From: Novosphingobium mangrovisedimenti | Lineage (GTDB): Bacteria > Pseudomonadota > Alphaproteobacteria > Sphingomonadales > Sphingomonadaceae | NCBI RefSeq assembly: GCF_025153475.1 | Contig: NZ_JANZXA010000009.1 | Coordinates: 62,001-126,000 of the forward strand | DNA: 64,000 nt | Direction of reading: 5' to 3' | Shown: one piece after another, positions 63,990-64,000 of the stretch | Layout: each line of letters begins with the position of its first letter | How positions within the stretch are numbered: the stretch's first letter is position 1 | Made by a program: the position numbers and the translations under genes | The notes under the pieces: model-generated | Databases searched by the model: none | Told to the model about the DNA's origin: nothing | Seen by the model: the letters and a program-made list of their open reading frames with translations, nothing else

Positions 63990-64000
63990 AAAAAGAAAAA

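Overview
The window is GC-rich, compactly coded bacterial chromosome that looks like a sphingomonad alphaproteobacterium (Novosphingobium or a close relative). This rests on the ffh-rpsP-rimM-trmD block, a split F0 ATP synthase operon with both b and b' subunits, a CpdR-type receiver, a FYDLN zinc-ribbon protein, a SapC-family protein and a long sphingomonad-style TonB receptor. The genus is inferred from gene content, not from a database search. Almost everything is core genome. I see no prophage, insertion sequence, CRISPR array or integron.

Layout: 1-3.6 kb (minus strand) carries trmD (cut by the window edge), rimM, rpsP, ffh, a tandem repeat, tRNA-Ala(GGC) and a FYDLN-type acidic protein. 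3.7-9.4 kb (plus) carries aroA, a yeast-type cytosine deaminase, cmk, a small cytochrome c, rpsA behind a structured leader, and gloB. 9.5-18.5 kb (minus) carries a small protein, a serine hydrolase, atpI-atpB-atpE-atpF'-atpF, and a ydbH-ynbE-ydbL envelope lipid transport set. 18.5-25.3 kb (plus) carries radC, an NRDE protein, an SLC13 permease, purB, a LapA-like protein, pyrF and a SIMPL-domain protein. 25.3-31.8 kb is a tryptophan/folate block (trpF, trpB, trpA, folC). It is interrupted by two tandem outer-membrane paralogues on the opposite strand and by a small membrane-protein ORF wedged between trpB and trpA.

31.8-45 kb carries ampG, an rluB-type pseudouridine synthase, rsmD, a UvrD-family helicase, an isoprenylcysteine-methyltransferase-like and sterol-desaturase-like overlapping pair, a DEAD-box helicase, an FAD oxidoreductase, sapC, a candidate small RNA with its own promoter and terminator, an N-formylglutamate amidohydrolase, cpdR and tRNA-Val(GAC). 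45-59 kb is the more accessory part: two crotonases, icd, a TonB receptor, an atypical response regulator, two paralogous TauD/TfdA dioxygenases with a TetR regulator and a palindromic operator-like site, a PA0069-type radical SAM protein, a duplicated-domain MarR-like regulator of visibly lower GC, and an acyl-CoA ligase. 59-64 kb holds dnaE and a membrane diguanylate cyclase.

Functional links I can support: translation and secretion genes at the left edge; translationally coupled stop/start overlaps (aroA/deaminase, cmk/cytochrome, ynbE/ydbL, radC/NRDE, trpB/orf/trpA, rluB/rsmD); and a likely TetR-controlled dioxygenase unit. The items most worth following up are the candidate sRNA near 43.3 kb, the ORF inside trpBA, the TetR/TauD2 operator, the degenerate response regulator and the two-repeat MarR protein.
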